The position numbers and the translations under genes were made by a program. Under the pieces are notes generated by a model. The model saw only the letters and a program-made list of their open reading frames with translations. It did not search any database and was not told the origin of the DNA. From Campylobacter concisus (GTDB taxonomy: Bacteria > Campylobacterota > Campylobacteria > Campylobacterales > Campylobacteraceae), in assembly GCF_003048675.2 (NCBI RefSeq), contig NZ_CP060707.1, positions 1,488,001 through 1,552,000 on the forward strand: a DNA stretch of 64,000 nucleotides, in the 5' to 3' direction. Of the stretch, positions 8,599 to 17,500 are shown in pieces; positions within the stretch are counted from its first letter, which is position 1, and each line of letters starts with the position of its first letter.

Positions 8599-9630
8599 AT
8601 GAAAAAAATAGTATTTTTAAGAACTAATCCAAACGCAGTTGGAGGTGCTGAAAGATACTTAAGAAGGCTTGTTAAAGCCCTAAATGAGCTTGGTATCCAA
8701 ACTGAGATTCGCTCGTATCTTGGAGACACCAGCGTCTCTTCTTGGAAAAAAGCTCTAAATTTTAACCGCCAAGTAAAACGCCAAAAAAGAGAGGACGAGT
8801 TTTATTTTAGCCTAGAGCGAGTAAGCTGTGCTGACATCTACAGGGCTGGAGACGGCGTGCATAAGGTTTATAGGGCGACAAAAAGCTTTTGGTGGCTAAA
8901 CCCCCTAAATTTCGTCTATCCATACTTAGAGAAAAAGTGCTTTAAAAACTCCCAAAAGATCATCACAAACTCAAATTTCATCAAAGAGCAGATCATCGCG
9001 ACTTACGGCATAGAGCCTGAAAAGATCACGACCATTTATAACGGCGTAAATTTACCCCAAAGGGTGCAAAAAGCCGAGGCAAAGCTCACACTTTGTGAGG
9101 AATTTGGACTTAAATTTGAGCTTGCGACCCTGCTTTTTGTGGGAAATGGCTTTAAAAGAAAGGGGCTAAAAGAGTTTTTACTCCTTGCCTCAAAGCTAAA
9201 AACGCCCGTAAATACGCTCATTGTCGGCAAAGACAAAAACATCTCAAGCTACAAACGCCTAGCTAAAAAACTTGGGCTAAACGCCTATTTTGTCGGCGAG
9301 CAAAAGAGCACGGCGAAATTTTATGAAGCGAGCGATATTTTCATCTTTCCAACGCACTATGAACCATTTTCAAATGTCGTGCTAGAGGCACTTAGCTTTA
9401 AAAACGTGGTCTTTACGACGGCTCAAAATGGAGCTAGCGAGATACTTGAAGATAAATTTGTGCTTCAAAATCCAAACGACGAGAGCGCGCTGGAGTTTAT
9501 AGATGAAATTCTCACAAACCACGAGCTTTTGGCGAGCCTGCAAGAGAAGGCCTACCAGCTTTCTTTAAATTTTAGTATCGAGAAAAACGCCGAGCTCACT
9601 CTTAAAGTAATACAAAGTCTTTTAAAATGA
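8599..9630 (+). CDS. GT4 glycosyltransferase, LOS core
   Basis: A 343-residue GT-B glycosyltransferase. The N-terminal LRTNPNAVGGAERYLRRLVK loop and the C-terminal EPFSNVVLEALS motif (E-x7-E) mark the family, and the layout resembles WaaG-type core glycosyltransferases. It overlaps waaF by an ATGA, so the two are co-transcribed. The ATG at 8599 is preceded by AGGAG at 8588-8592. The sugar added is not predictable from sequence alone. Confidence 0.8.
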   Translation: MKKIVFLRTNPNAVGGAERYLRRLVKALNELGIQTEIRSYLGDTSVSSWKKALNFNRQVKRQKREDEFYFSLERVSCADIYRAGDGVHKVYRATKSFWWLNPLNFVYPYLEKKCFKNSQKIITNSNFIKEQIIATYGIEPEKITTIYNGVNLPQRVQKAEAKLTLCEEFGLKFELATLLFVGNGFKRKGLKEFLLLASKLKTPVNTLIVGKDKNISSYKRLAKKLGLNAYFVGEQKSTAKFYEASDIFIFPTHYEPFSNVVLEALSFKNVVFTTAQNGASEILEDKFVLQNPNDESALEFIDEILTNHELLASLQEKAYQLSLNFSIEKNAELTLKVIQSLLK

Positions 9631-10580
9631 GAGTTTTTATCGAGCTTCCAACCTGGCTTGGCGATAGCGTGATGGCAAGCGCTGCGATAGAAAATTTGGT
9701 GCAAAATGAGAAAAATTTACAAATCGTTTTTTTTGGCTCATTTGTAGCCTGCGAGCTTTACAAAAACCATCCAAACTGCGAAAAAGTGGTCGTTGATGAG
9801 AGCAAAAAGGCAAAATTTAGATTTTTATCACTTGCAAAAAGTGCTAAAAGTCTTGGCAAATTTGATCTAGCGCTTAGCTTTAGAAGCTCATTTGCTAGCA
9901 AATTTATGCTATTTTTTATAAACGCTAGACAAAAAGCCATCTTTAAAAAGAGCAAAACCGTCCTTCACCAGGTGCTAAAATATGCAAATTTTGTAAAAAA
10001 CGCCCTTGGCTTGGGCGAAATTTATACCGATTTAAAGCTATATTTTACCCCTAAAATTTCAGCTAAAAAAACACTAGCACTAAATCCAGGTGCGAGCTAC
10101 GGAAGTGCGAAAAGATGGTATCCAGAGTATTTTGCGCAGGTGGCGCTAAATTACAAAGATGAGTTTGAGATCGTAATCTTTGGTGGCAAAGGCGAGCAAG
10201 AAATTTGCGAGAAAATTGAGCAAATTTTAAAAGAAAACGGCATTGCTTGCCAAAATTTAGCTGGCAAAACAAGCGTCAAAGAGCTTTGTGAACGCATAGC
10301 TGGGCTTAGTAAAAATGGCATTTTCATCACAAACGATAGCGGCCCTATGCACGTAGCTGCCGCCTTTCATGTGCCAACTATCGCTCTTTTTGGACCGACA
10401 AAATTTAGCGAAACCTCGCCTTGGGGAAATGAATTTGCAAAAATAGTACATCTAAACTTAGAGTGCATGCCCTGTATGAAGCGAGTTTGCCCACTAAAAA
10501 CGCATGCTTGCATGAAAGAGCTAAAGCCACAAATGGTGATAGATGAGATAAATTTACTAAGAAAAGAGCTGGGCTACTAA
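9627..10580 (+). CDS. waaF: LOS heptosyltransferase II
   Basis: A 317-residue GT9 enzyme that adds the second heptose of the inner core. The N-terminal ELPTWLGDSVMASA motif is the WaaF form of the ADP-heptose-binding loop, and the C-terminal NDSGPMHVAAAFHVPTIALF and FGPT segments complete it. A cysteine cluster, CMPCMKRVCP, near residue 280 matches the C-terminal region of WaaF proteins. It closes the LOS locus, as waaF does in C. jejuni. It overlaps the preceding GT4 gene by 4 bases and converges on the DUF6882-like gene. Confidence 0.88.
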   Translation: MRVFIELPTWLGDSVMASAAIENLVQNEKNLQIVFFGSFVACELYKNHPNCEKVVVDESKKAKFRFLSLAKSAKSLGKFDLALSFRSSFASKFMLFFINARQKAIFKKSKTVLHQVLKYANFVKNALGLGEIYTDLKLYFTPKISAKKTLALNPGASYGSAKRWYPEYFAQVALNYKDEFEIVIFGGKGEQEICEKIEQILKENGIACQNLAGKTSVKELCERIAGLSKNGIFITNDSGPMHVAAAFHVPTIALFGPTKFSETSPWGNEFAKIVHLNLECMPCMKRVCPLKTHACMKELKPQMVIDEINLLRKELGY

Positions 10581-10614
10581 GCTAAGCGCCTAATAACCCA
10601 GCCAAAATATAAGC

Positions 10615-11322
10615 TTACAACTTCGCGGAGATATCTGTTAGCCTATTAAGATCATCAAATTTAAAGCTAAATTCATCTTTAAGCTTAGCTACTATCTCAT
10701 CCTTGTTTTCACTAAATTTTATCTCACAACCCAGCAAAAGCCCTTTTATAAAAAGCTTGTGATCAAGCTCATAGGCACTTATACACTCATTTACTACGCT
10801 TATTACTTCATTTGCTAAAACTGGCTCTTTAAAGATAGCCTCAGCCCTAAATGCAACGTATGCCGCGCCTCCGTCGTAATCGATCTTATAGTAGCTTAGC
10901 TCCTCGCCAAGCGCCACGCAAGCAACCAAGCTAATCGTGTGACCATTTATCTCTTCATCTAGCTCAAACTGCGCCGTGCTAAACGCTTCAAGTCCAAATT
11001 TCTCGCCAAACTTGCGCGCCCTGTTTGCAAGGCTAAGCAAGCGCTCATCAAAGCCATTTATATTTTCATATCCCCAAAGCCAAGTGTTTGACGAAAAGCT
11101 CTCAGAGCCGATAAACTGCATATAAAACTCCTGCTTGTCAAAGCAAATTTTGCCACTTTCAAAGTCAGCCTGCCACTTGCTAGCCTCAACCACTTGCTTA
11201 AAAAGCCGTTTTTGAAGCAGCTTCGCTCTGCCAAGGCAAGCGCTAAAAAGCTCGCTCCAGTTACTTTTATCTATGCCAAGCTCATCTAAAAAATGGCTCT
11301 TTTTTCTAAAAATATCAAACAT
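10615..11322 (-). CDS. Conserved protein of unknown function, DUF6882-like
   Basis: A 235-residue soluble protein. The central stretch with an F-x-x-Q-F/I-G pattern followed by SNTWLWGYEN and a C-terminal alpha/beta region recalls the DUF6882 family, but no function is known. No signal peptide, membrane segment or catalytic motif is visible. It lies 15 bases downstream of dnaE on the same strand and may be read through from it; its 3' end faces waaF. Family assignment is from memory of the TWLW pattern and is tentative; that it is a real gene is likely from codon use and position. Confidence 0.6.
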   Translation of the reverse strand: MFDIFRKKSHFLDELGIDKSNWSELFSACLGRAKLLQKRLFKQVVEASKWQADFESGKICFDKQEFYMQFIGSESFSSNTWLWGYENINGFDERLLSLANRARKFGEKFGLEAFSTAQFELDEEINGHTISLVACVALGEELSYYKIDYDGGAAYVAFRAEAIFKEPVLANEVISVVNECISAYELDHKLFIKGLLLGCEIKFSENKDEIVAKLKDEFSFKFDDLNRLTDISAKL

Positions 11323-11337
11323 TTCTTGTCCTTAAAT

Positions 11338-14300
11338 TTACGCTGAAGCAGCGAGCTTTTCTATCTCTTCGCCCACATCGTCGCTTATGATAAACTCAGT
11401 CTTATAGATGAAAATTTCGCCTGTCGTTTCATTTTTTATCTTCAAGATTAGCCGTTTTTGATTATTTGGCGCATTTTTACTAAAAACTAGCGAATAAATT
11501 TGCTCCAGCTTTTGCCTGCTAAGCTCGCTAAGGCTTAAAATCACCTCTAGCTCGGCATACTCTCTTACTTTTTGAGGGGCGCTCGCCTCTTCATTTTTGC
11601 TAAATTTAGTGTTTTGCTTTAGCTTTCTAGTCTTAAAGTCTAAATTTTGCGCATCTTCTAGGCTATAAACCTCATTTAAATTTGTCCTTACAAACTGATC
11701 GTCGCGCGAGATATTTATCCTAAAAGCATAAGGCAGATCGCGCTTTGCCTCGTCTTTTACGATATCTTCGATGTTGCCAAGCTCCCTTTCAAAGACAGCG
11801 ATCTCGATATTACCGTGAAAGTCAAGCACATTTATAGTGCCCATTTTTTTGCCGCTTTTTGTGATCCTAGTAGCAAAGTCCTCGATCTTGCCAACCACCA
11901 AAATTTCAGCGCTTTGTGGCAAGGTTTCAAACTCCGAGCTTAGCGTGTATTTGATCTTATTTATCTCATCTTTATAGTCATCTAGCGGATGGCCTGAGAG
12001 GTAGATACCAACGCTCTCTTGCTCAAATTTTAGTATCTGCTTAACGTCAAATTCGTCATTTATCGTGACGAAATTTATCTTCACATCATTCATGCTATCA
12101 TCTTCGCCAAAGAGGCTCTCAGCCGCGTTTTTACGTATCTGGGCTGCATTTTTGCAAGCTTCTACGATATTTTCTACATTTTGCAAAAGCATCTTGCGGC
12201 TAAAGCCAAACTCATCGAAGCAGCCAGCTTTTATGAGGCTTTCAAAGACCTTTTTATTGACCTTAAATGGATCGATCCTTGAGACAAAGTCATCCATGCT
12301 TTTAAATTCGCCCTTTGCGTCGCGCTCAGCGATAATGTTCTCAATTGCCGCTCCACCAACGCCCTTAATCGCTCCAAGCCCAAAGATAATGCCATCGTGA
12401 CCCTCATTTTTAACGACGCTAAATTCTTTGGTTGATTTGTTGATAGATGGTGGCAAAGTATCGATGTTTATGCGTTTTATCTCATCGATGTAGCGAACGA
12501 TCTTATCGACGTTGCTCTCCTCGCTTGTTAGAAGTGCCGCCATAAATTCAGCCGGATAGTAAGCCTTCAGATAAGCCGTCTGAAATGTGACATAAGCGTA
12601 GGCTGCGGAGTGAGACTTGTTAAAGCCATATCCTGCAAATTTAACGATCAGCTCGAAAAGATCATCCGCTTTTTGACCATTTAGCCCCTTTGCCTCAGCA
12701 CCTTTTACAAACTCGCCCTTTAGCCTGTCCATCTCCTCTTTGATCTTTTTACCCATCGCACGGCGCACAAGGTCCGCACCGCCTAAGCTAAAGCCGCCTA
12801 TGGCTTGCACGATCTGCATGACTTGCTCTTGATAGACGATGACACCATATGTTGGCGCAAGGATCGGCTCAAGCTCCTTAAATGCGTATGTTATCTCCGC
12901 CTCGCCATGTTTTCTTTTGACGAAGTCATCAAGCATGCCACTCTCCATCGGTCCTGGGCGGTAGAGCGCTAGCATCGCGACGATATCCTCAAAGCAGTCT
13001 GGGCGCAGGCTAGTTCCTAGCTTTCTCATGCCCTCACCCTCTATCTGAAAGATGCCGATGGCTTGACCACTTTGTATCATCTTATAAACGCCAGAGTCGT
13101 TTTTATCGACCCGCTCCCAGATGATGTCCTTGCCGGTGCGCTGTTTAACGAGCTTTATCGCATTGTCGATAACCGTTAGCGTCTTAAGGCCAAGAAAGTC
13201 AAATTTTATTAAATCAACGTCTTCAAGGTATTTGAGGCTATACTGAGTGACAAAGCGATCTTCTGGGCTGTTTGGTTGGCGAAATAGCGGGGTTTTGTTC
13301 CAAAGCTCTTCGTTTGAGATGACGACACCCGCTGCGTGCTGGCCGGCGTTTCTATTTAGCCCCTCAAGATCAAGGGCAAATTTCCAAATTTTAGCCGCCT
13401 TTGGGTTTTGGCTTATTAGCTCAGCTATCTTTGGCTCTTTGTCGTAGGCATCTTTTAGCGTGATGTTAAGCTCATCAGGGATAAGCTTTGCCATCGCATC
13501 AGCCTCAGCATAAGGCATATCGCAGACTCTAGCGACATCTCTAATGACACCTTTTGCGAGCAATTTACCAAATGTAATAACGCCAGCAACGTTAAATTTG
13601 CCGTATTTTTGCGTGACATAGTCGATGATCTCGCCACGTCTGCTTTGGCAAAAATCCACGTCGATATCTGGCATGCTAACGCGCTCTGGGTTTAGAAATC
13701 TCTCAAAAAGCAGGTTGTATGGGATAGGATCAAGGTCGGTGATCTTTAGCGAGTAAGCGACCAAGCTACCAGCCGCGGAGCCACGTCCTGGGCCAACTGG
13801 CACACCTCTGCGCTTGGCTTCGTTGATGAAGTCCCAAACGATCATCATATATCCTGGGAAATTCATCTTATTGATGATGCCGATCTCTATCTCAAGGCGT
13901 TTTCTATACTCTTCGTGTAAATTTTCTGGGACAAATTTCAGTCTCTCTTCAAGACCCTTTCTGCACTCGTGCTCGAAAAATACAGCGTCATTTTTGAAGC
14001 TGTATCTGTTTTCTGGCTCTGGGAGGGTTAAATTTCTCTCTTTGGCGCACTCAAGAGTAAATTTAAAATTTGGCGGGGTTGGGTTGCCAAGCTTGATCTC
14101 AAGATTGCACTTATCCACGATCTCTTGGGTGTTTTCTATCGCTTCAGGGATGTCTAAAAATAGCTCATTCATCTGCTCTTTGCTTTTAACAAAAAACTCA
14201 TGGACGCTGTGACGAAGTCGGTTTGGATCGTCTAATGTTTTGTTCATCGCAATGCACATGAAAACCTCGTGCGCAGCGGCTCTTTCTTTAAAAGTGTAGT

Positions 14301-14949
14301 GGGTGTCGTTTGTGGCGATGACCTTGATGCCAGTCTCTTTTGCGATACGCAAGATGTCATCGTCTATGCGCCTTTGATCGCCGATGCCGTGACGCATGAT
14401 CTCAAGGTAAAAATCATCGCCAAAAATTTCTTTATACTCAAGCGCAACCTCTTTTGCCCGCTCGTAGCCTTTAGCGCCAAATTTAACGTTACGCTCGCTT
14501 AAATTTAGATGCCAACTCACCTCGCCCTGCAAGCAAGCAGAGCTGCAAACTAGGCCCTCGCTGTGCTCTTTTAAGATTTTTTTATTGATACGAGGATAGT
14601 AGTAAAAGCCCTCGATGTAGCTCATAGAGCTTAGATACATCAAATTTTTATAGCCAGTCTCATTTTTGGCGATTAGGATGAGGTGAAAGCGCTGTTTGGT
14701 GCTCTTGTCATCGAGCTGTTCGCCGTTATGCACGTAAGCCTCGATGCCAATTAGCGGTTTTATCCCATTTTTTTTCATCTTTTTGTAAAAATCAATCGCG
14801 CCAAACATGTTGCCGTGATCCGTGATCGCTGCTGCTGTGTCGCCTCTGTCATGGAGCGTATGAGCTAGCTCTTCTATCTTGTTAGCTCCGTCTAGTAGGG
14901 AGTATTCGGTGTGTAAATGTAGGTGTGTAAAGCCAGAATTTTCACTCAT
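11338..14949 (-). CDS. dnaE: DNA polymerase III alpha subunit
   Basis: A 1203-residue replicative polymerase, catalytic subunit of the holoenzyme. The N-terminal PHP domain opens with THLHLHTEYSLLDG. The polymerase core has GPGRGSAAGS and the catalytic aspartates in PDIDVDFCQ near residues 420-430. Thumb and fingers motifs (GIFQIEGEGM, YRPGPM, VIVYQEQVM) follow, then helix-hairpin-helix and OB-fold segments (EILVVGKIEDF). The length is normal for the DnaE1 type. It stands upstream of the DUF6882-like gene. On its upstream side is a 580-base noncoding spacer. Confidence 0.96.
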   Translation of the reverse strand: MSENSGFTHLHLHTEYSLLDGANKIEELAHTLHDRGDTAAAITDHGNMFGAIDFYKKMKKNGIKPLIGIEAYVHNGEQLDDKSTKQRFHLILIAKNETGYKNLMYLSSMSYIEGFYYYPRINKKILKEHSEGLVCSSACLQGEVSWHLNLSERNVKFGAKGYERAKEVALEYKEIFGDDFYLEIMRHGIGDQRRIDDDILRIAKETGIKVIATNDTHYTFKERAAAHEVFMCIAMNKTLDDPNRLRHSVHEFFVKSKEQMNELFLDIPEAIENTQEIVDKCNLEIKLGNPTPPNFKFTLECAKERNLTLPEPENRYSFKNDAVFFEHECRKGLEERLKFVPENLHEEYRKRLEIEIGIINKMNFPGYMMIVWDFINEAKRRGVPVGPGRGSAAGSLVAYSLKITDLDPIPYNLLFERFLNPERVSMPDIDVDFCQSRRGEIIDYVTQKYGKFNVAGVITFGKLLAKGVIRDVARVCDMPYAEADAMAKLIPDELNITLKDAYDKEPKIAELISQNPKAAKIWKFALDLEGLNRNAGQHAAGVVISNEELWNKTPLFRQPNSPEDRFVTQYSLKYLEDVDLIKFDFLGLKTLTVIDNAIKLVKQRTGKDIIWERVDKNDSGVYKMIQSGQAIGIFQIEGEGMRKLGTSLRPDCFEDIVAMLALYRPGPMESGMLDDFVKRKHGEAEITYAFKELEPILAPTYGVIVYQEQVMQIVQAIGGFSLGGADLVRRAMGKKIKEEMDRLKGEFVKGAEAKGLNGQKADDLFELIVKFAGYGFNKSHSAAYAYVTFQTAYLKAYYPAEFMAALLTSEESNVDKIVRYIDEIKRINIDTLPPSINKSTKEFSVVKNEGHDGIIFGLGAIKGVGGAAIENIIAERDAKGEFKSMDDFVSRIDPFKVNKKVFESLIKAGCFDEFGFSRKMLLQNVENIVEACKNAAQIRKNAAESLFGEDDSMNDVKINFVTINDEFDVKQILKFEQESVGIYLSGHPLDDYKDEINKIKYTLSSEFETLPQSAEILVVGKIEDFATRITKSGKKMGTINVLDFHGNIEIAVFERELGNIEDIVKDEAKRDLPYAFRINISRDDQFVRTNLNEVYSLEDAQNLDFKTRKLKQNTKFSKNEEASAPQKVREYAELEVILSLSELSRQKLEQIYSLVFSKNAPNNQKRLILKIKNETTGEIFIYKTEFIISDDVGEEIEKLAASA

Positions 14950-15085
14950 TTTTTATCCTTTTTAATGAATGGATTTTACAAAATTTTGGCTAATAAGGCG
15001 CTTGATGAAAGCTTAATGGGAGCTTTAAAATTTGCAAAAACAGCTTGATCAAATTTTCAAATTTATTTGTCTAAAAAAGTTTTCT

Positions 15086-15198
15086 CAAATTTTAAAATTT
15101 ATGAACGAGCATATCACGCTTCTAAATTTAGTGGCGAATGACTATGAGCCCTAAATTTAGTAAGTTGCTAAGGCGAGTGAGTAAGATTTTAAAATTTG
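15086..15198. repeat. 113-bp dyad repeat, copy 1 (MITE-like)
   Basis: The 580-base spacer 14950-15529 has no gene. This segment is bounded by a 13-bp inverted repeat, CAAATTTTAAAAT on the left and its reverse complement at 15186-15198. Inside is a second dyad, CTAAATTTAG at 15122-15131 and again at 15151-15160. Between the arms lie ATGAACGAG on the left and GCGAGTGA on the right. The same plan recurs in copy 2, so the nested dyad seems to be a defined element rather than random AT-rich sequence. A fragment of the right end also appears near 15024-15038. Confidence 0.6.
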
Positions 15199-15234
15199 CA
15201 AGGCAACCTAATAAATTTAAATGTTTGTTTCTTT

Positions 15235-15342
15235 GTTAAGGAGGAAGAGGCTTGAATTACGAAGTCGCTCCCTTCCCCCTTAACAATCCCCTAACCCCGA
15301 CGACGTTAGAGGTAGCATGCTTTAGTGCTTTGCACTGCATGC
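15235..15342. other. Three consecutive G+C-rich hairpins between the two dyad repeats
   Basis: A compact folded region. Hairpin 1: 15235-15250 pairs with 15269-15284 (16-bp stem from GTTAAGG to CCTTAAC, with two A-C mismatches and one G-U). Hairpin 2: 15288-15295 pairs with 15305-15312 (8 positions, one mismatch). Hairpin 3: GCATGC-TTT-AGTGC-TTT-GCACT-GCATGC at 15315-15342. The C-rich sequence contrasts sharply with the AT-rich surroundings. It may be a structured RNA, the core of a mobile miniature element, or a dispersed intergenic repeat. No open frame of note, promoter or U-tract terminator was recognised. Confidence 0.5.
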
Positions 15343-15365
15343 AATTTATTTTTAAGAAATTTCTA

Positions 15366-15482
15366 GCAAATTTTAAAATTTCATGAACGAGTAATTTCGG
15401 CTCTAAAATTTGAGCTAAGCGATAAGCGAAGCCAAATTTTAGTAGTCAATTCTTGCGAGTGAACGGAATTTTAAAAATTTGC
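15366..15482. repeat. 117-bp dyad repeat, copy 2 (MITE-like)
   Basis: A diverged second copy of the element at 15086-15198. The outer inverted repeat is GCAAATTTTAAAATTT at the left end and its complement, with one extra A, at 15467-15482. The inner dyad is CTAAAATTTG at 15403-15412 with its exact complement CAAATTTTAG at 15433-15442. ATGAACGAG and GCGAGTGA lie at the same relative positions as in copy 1, in the same orientation. The two copies therefore form direct repeats around the three-hairpin core. Confidence 0.6.
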
Positions 15483-15529
15483 AAAAAAACGCATGCAACA
15501 CACCACATATCTAAATTTTCTAGCAAAAT

Positions 15530-16420
15530 TTAAGAGCTCATCAACTTCTCGGCCATATTTTTAAGCCTAAATTCATAAAGCAGGTTTGAAATTTTATCTG
15601 CTGAGTTTAAATTTAGTCCAAGATCATTTGCTAACATTTTGTAATAAATTTGAGGATTTTGGCTTAGATCAATAGGTGGTGACTTGGAGCTTTTAGAAAG
15701 CTTTTTGGCTCCGTCTAAAAGTAGCTTGTGGTGAATAATTTTAGCATTTAAAAAGCTAAAATTTAGCCTTTTTGCAAGGTATCTTTGAGCTAGCGTGCAA
15801 GGCAGCAAATCCTCGCCTCTAACGACCAAATTTACCCCCATATCCTCATCGTCAATGACACTTGCAAAGTTATAAGCCGGGGTAAAATCCTTTTTATAAA
15901 TGACAAAATCGCCCATCTGTGCTGCCACGATCCTGCCAAGTTCGTCGTTTTCATCCACGCTTAGTCTAATAGCGGTTTTATCTTTTATAAATTTTAGCTT
16001 TTTATCTTTGCAAATTTTAGTGTAAATGCCGTTTTTATAGGCATCTTTCGTGGCTCTTGTGCACTCACAAATGTAAATTTCGCCTAGCTTTTCAAGTGCG
16101 TTTTCATATCTTTTAGCTCTTGTTTTAAAGCTAAAATTACGCTCAAAGTCACTAACACTTGTAGCGCCTTTGTCGTAGCAAAGCCCCAGAAATTCTAACA
16201 CATCAAAGATATTTTGAACAAATTCACGCCGGTATCTGCCAAGGTCATAATCATCAATCCTTAAGTGCAAAACGCCACCCAATGAGCGCGTCAAAAGATA
16301 AGTCAAGATGAAGTTGTAGGCGTTGCCAGCGTGTAGATAGCCGCTTGGCGTTGGAGCTATGCGAGAGACTATGCCACCAGATGGTGGCAAATAGTCATTA
16401 ATCCCTTGGTCTAGCCTCAT
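15530..16420 (-). CDS. gluQ: Glutamyl-Q tRNA(Asp) synthetase-like protein
   Basis: A 296-residue protein equivalent to the catalytic half of glutamyl-tRNA synthetase, without an anticodon-binding domain. GluQ-RS proteins attach glutamate to the queuosine of tRNA-Asp. The ATP-binding HIGH-type motif is APTPSGYLHAGN, the KMSKS-type motif is KKLSKS, and a CxC...Y-x3-C set (YICEC...YTKIC) fits the zinc site of the family. The ATG at 16420 overlaps the end of the upstream RRM gene by 23 bases, implying coupled translation; no better start is evident because the HIGH-region strand begins near residue 17. It could alternatively be a diverged GltX paralogue. Confidence 0.72.
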   Translation of the reverse strand: MRLDQGINDYLPPSGGIVSRIAPTPSGYLHAGNAYNFILTYLLTRSLGGVLHLRIDDYDLGRYRREFVQNIFDVLEFLGLCYDKGATSVSDFERNFSFKTRAKRYENALEKLGEIYICECTRATKDAYKNGIYTKICKDKKLKFIKDKTAIRLSVDENDELGRIVAAQMGDFVIYKKDFTPAYNFASVIDDEDMGVNLVVRGEDLLPCTLAQRYLAKRLNFSFLNAKIIHHKLLLDGAKKLSKSSKSPPIDLSQNPQIYYKMLANDLGLNLNSADKISNLLYEFRLKNMAEKLMSS

Positions 16421-16643
16421 TTACTCTTAAAGTGCGTCCGCCGAGTTCTTTTTCATTTAGTGCGTCGATAGCCTTTTGGCCCTCGTTCGCGTCGTCCATT
16501 TCAACAAAGCCAAAGCCCTTTGAGCGGTCTGTTTCTCTATCTTTTACGATCTTTGCGCGCCTTACTTCACCAAATTGTGCAAAAGCTTCCTTCAACTCTG
16601 CCTCTGTCGTTCTATACGACAAATTTCCTACATAAATATTCAC
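16398..16643 (-). CDS. RRM-domain RNA-binding protein
   Basis: An 81-residue single RNA recognition motif. RNP2 is IYVGNLSY (residues 3-10) and RNP1 is KGFGFVEM (residues 43-50), with the expected aromatic residues for stacking on RNA bases. Such short RRM proteins occur in many epsilonproteobacteria and cyanobacteria, often linked to cold or stress responses. The end of this gene lies inside the start of the GluQ-RS-like gene. A 224-base leader precedes it. Confidence 0.88.
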   Translation of the reverse strand: MNIYVGNLSYRTTEAELKEAFAQFGEVRRAKIVKDRETDRSKGFGFVEMDDANEGQKAIDALNEKELGGRTLRVNEARPRD

Positions 16644-16785
16644 AGGATTATTCCTTAAAAAAATTATCGATCTGATCGATTAGAGAAATAATAGCTTATT
16701 TCCGTCAAAAAGATGTAAAAATCAAGAAAAATATTACAAATTTTTAAAAAATATCCTTAAATGCAACAAATCGCAACAGCAAGGT

Positions 16786-16791
16786 ATTATA
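16786..16791 (-). promoter_or_regulatory. Possible -10 box for the RRM gene
   Basis: On the minus strand these bases read TATAAT, inside a symmetrical TATTATAATA, about 143 bases before the RRM start. A transcript from here would have a long untranslated leader, which is common for cold-responsive RNA-binding protein genes. The remaining spacer 16644-16867 shows nothing else I can name. Confidence 0.35.
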
Positions 16792-16867
16792 ATATCTATC
16801 ACTAAACAAAATTTATCCTTAAGTTTAAGTAGAATAATTAAATAAAAAATTACAATTTTTTTATAAA

Positions 16868-17419
16868 CTATTTATAAAGTAAATCATTTTTTACTTTATG
16901 GTAAGCCTCTTCGCCAAGCAAATTTTTCACTATAAAAAGTGCAAATTCCATAGAAAAAGCAGGCCCCTTGCCAGTGATGATGTTTTGATCTTTTAGCACG
17001 TTTTTATCGCTTACGTAGCCTCTTTTATCGCTTCTTACATTTTCTTCAAAGCCAGGATAGCAGACAAAATGCTCTTTTAGCACACGAGCTCGCTCAAGCA
17101 CCATAGGAGCGGCACAAATGGCACAAATTAGCTTGCTCTCTTTATCAAATTCTTGCAAAATTTCTCTTAGTTTGGCGTCATTTGCAAGGTTTTCTGCACC
17201 AGGCAGACCTCCTGGAAGCACGATCGCATCATAGCCTAGCTCCTCCACCTCACGAAGTGTGACATCAGCTTTTACACTTATATTGTGAGCACCTCTGATC
17301 TGCGCATCCTTTAAGCTAGCGATAGATGCTATCGCACCTGCTCTGCGTAAAACATCAACAGAGGTTAGCGCCTCGATCTCCTCAAAACCATTAGCTAGGA
17401 TTACGGCTACCTTTTTCAT
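16868..17419 (-). CDS. DJ-1/PfpI family protein (YajL-like)
   Basis: A 183-residue DJ-1 superfamily protein. The reactive cysteine on the nucleophile elbow is in ICAICAAPMV near residue 102, and VLPGGLPGAENL and an early glutamate (E17 region, GFEEIEALT) complete the pocket. Family members are implicated in protection from oxidative and carbonyl stress; older annotation as a thiamine-related ThiJ kinase or as a protease is doubtful. It is divergent from the selenoprotein W gene, separated by 81 bases, which places two thiol-redox genes side by side. Confidence 0.85.
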   Translation of the reverse strand: MKKVAVILANGFEEIEALTSVDVLRRAGAIASIASLKDAQIRGAHNISVKADVTLREVEELGYDAIVLPGGLPGAENLANDAKLREILQEFDKESKLICAICAAPMVLERARVLKEHFVCYPGFEENVRSDKRGYVSDKNVLKDQNIITGKGPAFSMEFALFIVKNLLGEEAYHKVKNDLLYK

Positions 17420-17464
17420 AAAATCATCCTTTCTCGTGTTATCTGTTCGTTAGGATAAATTTTA

Positions 17465-17470
17465 TATAAT
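17465..17470 (+). promoter_or_regulatory. Sigma-70 -10 box for selW
   Basis: TATAAT, 30 bases before the selW start codon, in TTTTATATAATC. AT-rich sequence upstream takes the place of a -35 box, as is usual in Campylobacter. A ribosome-binding AGGA lies at 17491-17494. Confidence 0.6.
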
Positions 17471-17500
17471 CAAAGCTTATTTCACAAGAAAGGACAGAGC

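Noticed and set aside
13814-14212. 132-codon plus-strand open frame inside dnaE
   Set aside because: Antisense shadow of a conserved polymerase; no start signal and no recognisable domain.
15081-15490. CRISPR array
   Set aside because: Only two long diverged repeats with dyads; no short regular repeats and spacers, and no cas genes nearby.
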